Assembly (NCBI GenBank): GCA_963991985.1
Contig: CAXDRX010000042.1
Location: 1 to 7,718, forward strand
From: MED-G17 sp963991985
GTDB lineage: Bacteria > Bacteroidota > Bacteroidia > NS11-12g > UBA9320
DNA length: 7,718 nt
Direction: 5' to 3'
Below are positions 6,510 to 7,718 of this stretch, piece by piece. The notes under the pieces were generated by a model. That model was not told where the DNA came from. It did not search any database and saw nothing but the letters and a program-made list of their open reading frames with translations. Position numbers and translations under genes: made by a program. Numbering within the stretch: the first letter of the stretch is position 1; each line of letters opens with the position of its first letter.

Positions 6510-7351
6510 AAAGTGATTTTGTAGGTGCAAAAATGTTCACTTTTGGGTGCTAAGATTTGAATTCCTTTTTTATCAAACAAATCATTTTTAGAATGAACAT
6601 CGTCTGCAATTCCTTGCCAAGGCTCAATGCATACAAAGGGTGCCTTAGGTTTTGACCAAATTCCTAAAAAAGGCATATCTCGGAAAGACAATTTTACACG
6701 TTTCTGTCCGTGGTCAAAAAGAATTGCTTCTTTGATGTCAGTATTGATGAACAATAGCGCGTCTTGATTGAAAGTACTTTTATCTATGGATAAAGATTCT
6801 CCTCCAACCAAAGGCACACTTTTATCAGAAACCAATCCATCCTTCAAAATTTGGGGATTGTTTTTTGGTTTTTTATCAAAAAGGATTTCAGCATCCAATG
6901 GGGCCTTTAAGGTAAAAGCGGGATGGGCACCTAGTGAAAATGGCATCATTTTATTTCCCTTATTTTTTACAATAAACTCGATGCTAAGCTCCTTTTCATG
7001 AAGGGTATGGCCTACAAAAAACTCAAAATCAAAGGGGAAAATGGATCTTGTTTTTTCTGTGGACATTAGTTGGTGGATTACCTTATTGGCCGAGAAATCC
7101 ACCATCTCAAACCGCATATCTCTTGCAAAGCCATGTCGATTTAAGAAATACTTTTGTTTTTCATACCAGAAAAATCCGTTTTTCAGCTCGCCGACAATAG
7201 GAAACAAAATTGGAGAATGCCTCGGCCAAATACTTTTCTGCCCTTGCCAAATATATTCATCATGGTTTTTTTTATTGATTACACTTTGAAGCTCTGCACC
7301 AAAATCACGGACGCTTGCTTGTAAGAAAGCATTTTCAATTTTTCGTATCAT
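6491..7351 (-). CDS. Aldose 1-epimerase-like protein (galactose mutarotase fold)
   Basis: Aldose 1-epimerases interconvert alpha and beta anomers of free sugars in the cytoplasm. This 286-residue protein resembles the LacX/YeaD-like branch. It has SPILFPIVGEL (46-56), His73 in NRHGFARDMRF, His143 in GAHPAF and Glu243 in CIEPWQG. The two histidines and the glutamate are the expected catalytic residues. The ATG at 7351 was chosen because the protein then begins MIRKIENAFLQASV as relatives do, and because it sits one base after the nadE stop. An upstream in-frame ATG at 7453 would add 34 residues read through nadE coding sequence. Specific sugar is unknown. The tail runs 19 bp into the convergent DUF4835 gene. 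Confidence 0.9.
   Translation of the reverse strand: MIRKIENAFLQASVRDFGAELQSVINKKNHDEYIWQGQKSIWPRHSPILFPIVGELKNGFFWYEKQKYFLNRHGFARDMRFEMVDFSANKVIHQLMSTEKTRSIFPFDFEFFVGHTLHEKELSIEFIVKNKGNKMMPFSLGAHPAFTLKAPLDAEILFDKKPKNNPQILKDGLVSDKSVPLVGGESLSIDKSTFNQDALLFINTDIKEAILFDHGQKRVKLSFRDMPFLGIWSKPKAPFVCIEPWQGIADDVHSKNDLFDKKGIQILAPKSEHFCTYKITFYEATI
6509..6544 (+). terminator. Possible terminator hairpin of the bamD operon
   Basis: AAAAGTGA (6509-6516) is perfectly complementary to TCACTTTT (6537-6544). Directly inside, TTTTG (6517-6521) can pair with CAAAA (6528-6532), leaving a small bulge (6533-6536) and a 6-nt loop. The hairpin starts at the last base of the DUF4835 stop codon and its right arm ends in four T residues, as a plus-strand intrinsic terminator would. 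The stem is AT-rich, so strength is doubtful. On the minus strand the same structure lies before the epimerase stop codon, so it cannot sensibly terminate that gene. Confidence 0.4.
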
Positions 7352-7352
7352 T

Positions 7353-7718
7353 TCAAAATCGGTATTTTCCAACAATGGGCATTTGTCTTCCGACCCCAAA
7401 TGCTTTTGAACTAATTCGAAGTGTGGGAGGTGCCTGAAATCTTTTGTAAACATTATGGTCTACCATTTGAACAACCCTGTGGACCAACGACTTGTCAAAT
7501 CCCATTTCGACAATCTGCTCCAATCCTTTTTGACGTTCGATATAGTTGAATAAAATTTTATCCAATACATGATAGTCAGGTAGGCTATCGGTATCTTTCT
7601 GGTTGGGCTTGAGCTCTGCAGAAGGTTCTTTCTGAAGAATATTTTTTGGAATTATTTCCTCATCTCGGTTGAGATAGTGAGCCAATTCATAGACTTGTGT
7701 TTTGTAAAGGTCCCCAAT
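7353..7718 (-). CDS. nadE: NAD synthetase, glutamine-dependent, C-terminal end (partial at the window edge)
   Basis: The last 121 residues of NAD synthetase, which amidates deamido-NAD to NAD using ATP, are visible. The reading frame is open to the right edge, so the 5' end lies outside the window. The fragment begins IGDLYKTQVYELAHYLNR. It then carries IIPKNILQKEPSAELKPNQ with the following KDTDSLPDY, which is the conserved substrate-binding region, and RFQAPPTLRISSKAFGVGR, typical of the long glutaminase-containing form. The N-terminal glutaminase domain cannot be seen, so glutamine dependence is inferred from the C-terminal similarity. The TGA stop is one base before the ATG of the epimerase gene, so the two are almost certainly co-transcribed and probably translationally coupled. 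Confidence 0.93.
   Translation of the reverse strand: MGDLYKTQVYELAHYLNRDEEIIPKNILQKEPSAELKPNQKDTDSLPDYHVLDKILFNYIERQKGLEQIVEMGFDKSLVHRVVQMVDHNVYKRFQAPPTLRISSKAFGVGRQMPIVGKYRF

Noticed and set aside
7352..7453. Longer epimerase start at the ATG at 7453
   Set aside because: The extra 34 residues are read through the conserved nadE 3' end in another frame; ATG at 7351 gives the expected family N-terminus and a one-base gap after nadE.

Overview
This window is AT-rich chromosomal DNA from a member of the phylum Bacteroidota. The lineage is inferred from three things: the gene order bamD – omega subunit – coaBC – DUF4835 protein, which I know only from that phylum; promoter-like sequences matching the Bacteroidota consensus (TTTG, about 19-21 nt, TAnnTTTG); and start sites without a clear Shine-Dalgarno sequence. 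I cannot assign genus or family.

Layout. (1) Positions 2-74, minus: tRNA-Thr(UGU), with a strong Bacteroidota promoter (139-169) in front of it. This is probably the first gene of the tRNA/tuf/secE/nusG cluster, which would continue past the left edge. (2) Positions 174-3182, minus: a tightly packed three-gene operon, read right to left: an alpha-oxoamine synthase family PLP enzyme (serine palmitoyltransferase/KBL-like), a membrane-anchored protein with three helix-hairpin-helix repeats, and a XerC/XerD-type tyrosine recombinase with a complete catalytic set. (3) Positions 3183-3288: a divergent promoter region with two TAnnTTTG boxes, both very close to their start codons. One overlaps a perfect inverted repeat. 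(4) Positions 3289-6509, plus: a four-gene operon of bamD, rpoZ (omega), coaBC and a secreted DUF4835 protein, with one 11-nt gap and two overlaps. (5) Positions 6491-7718, minus: an aldose 1-epimerase-like gene whose tail overlaps that of the DUF4835 gene by 19 bp, and upstream of it the 3' end of a glutamine-dependent NAD synthetase gene (nadE), which runs off the right edge. Coding density is very high and no gene-free stretch reaches 300 bases.

The genes are core functions: outer-membrane protein insertion (BamD), transcription (omega), coenzyme A synthesis (CoaBC), NAD synthesis (NadE), chromosome dimer resolution (Xer) and probably sphingolipid or 2-amino-3-ketoacid metabolism. I see no phage, defence, CRISPR or transposon content, and no convincing new system. 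The observations most worth checking are: the inverted repeat at the bamD start; near-leaderless mRNAs for both divergent operons; CoaBC residues that differ from the E. coli catalytic set; the overlapping start of the helix-hairpin-helix gene; and two departures from usual synteny (no hpf between xerC and the tRNA, no recN after the DUF4835 gene).
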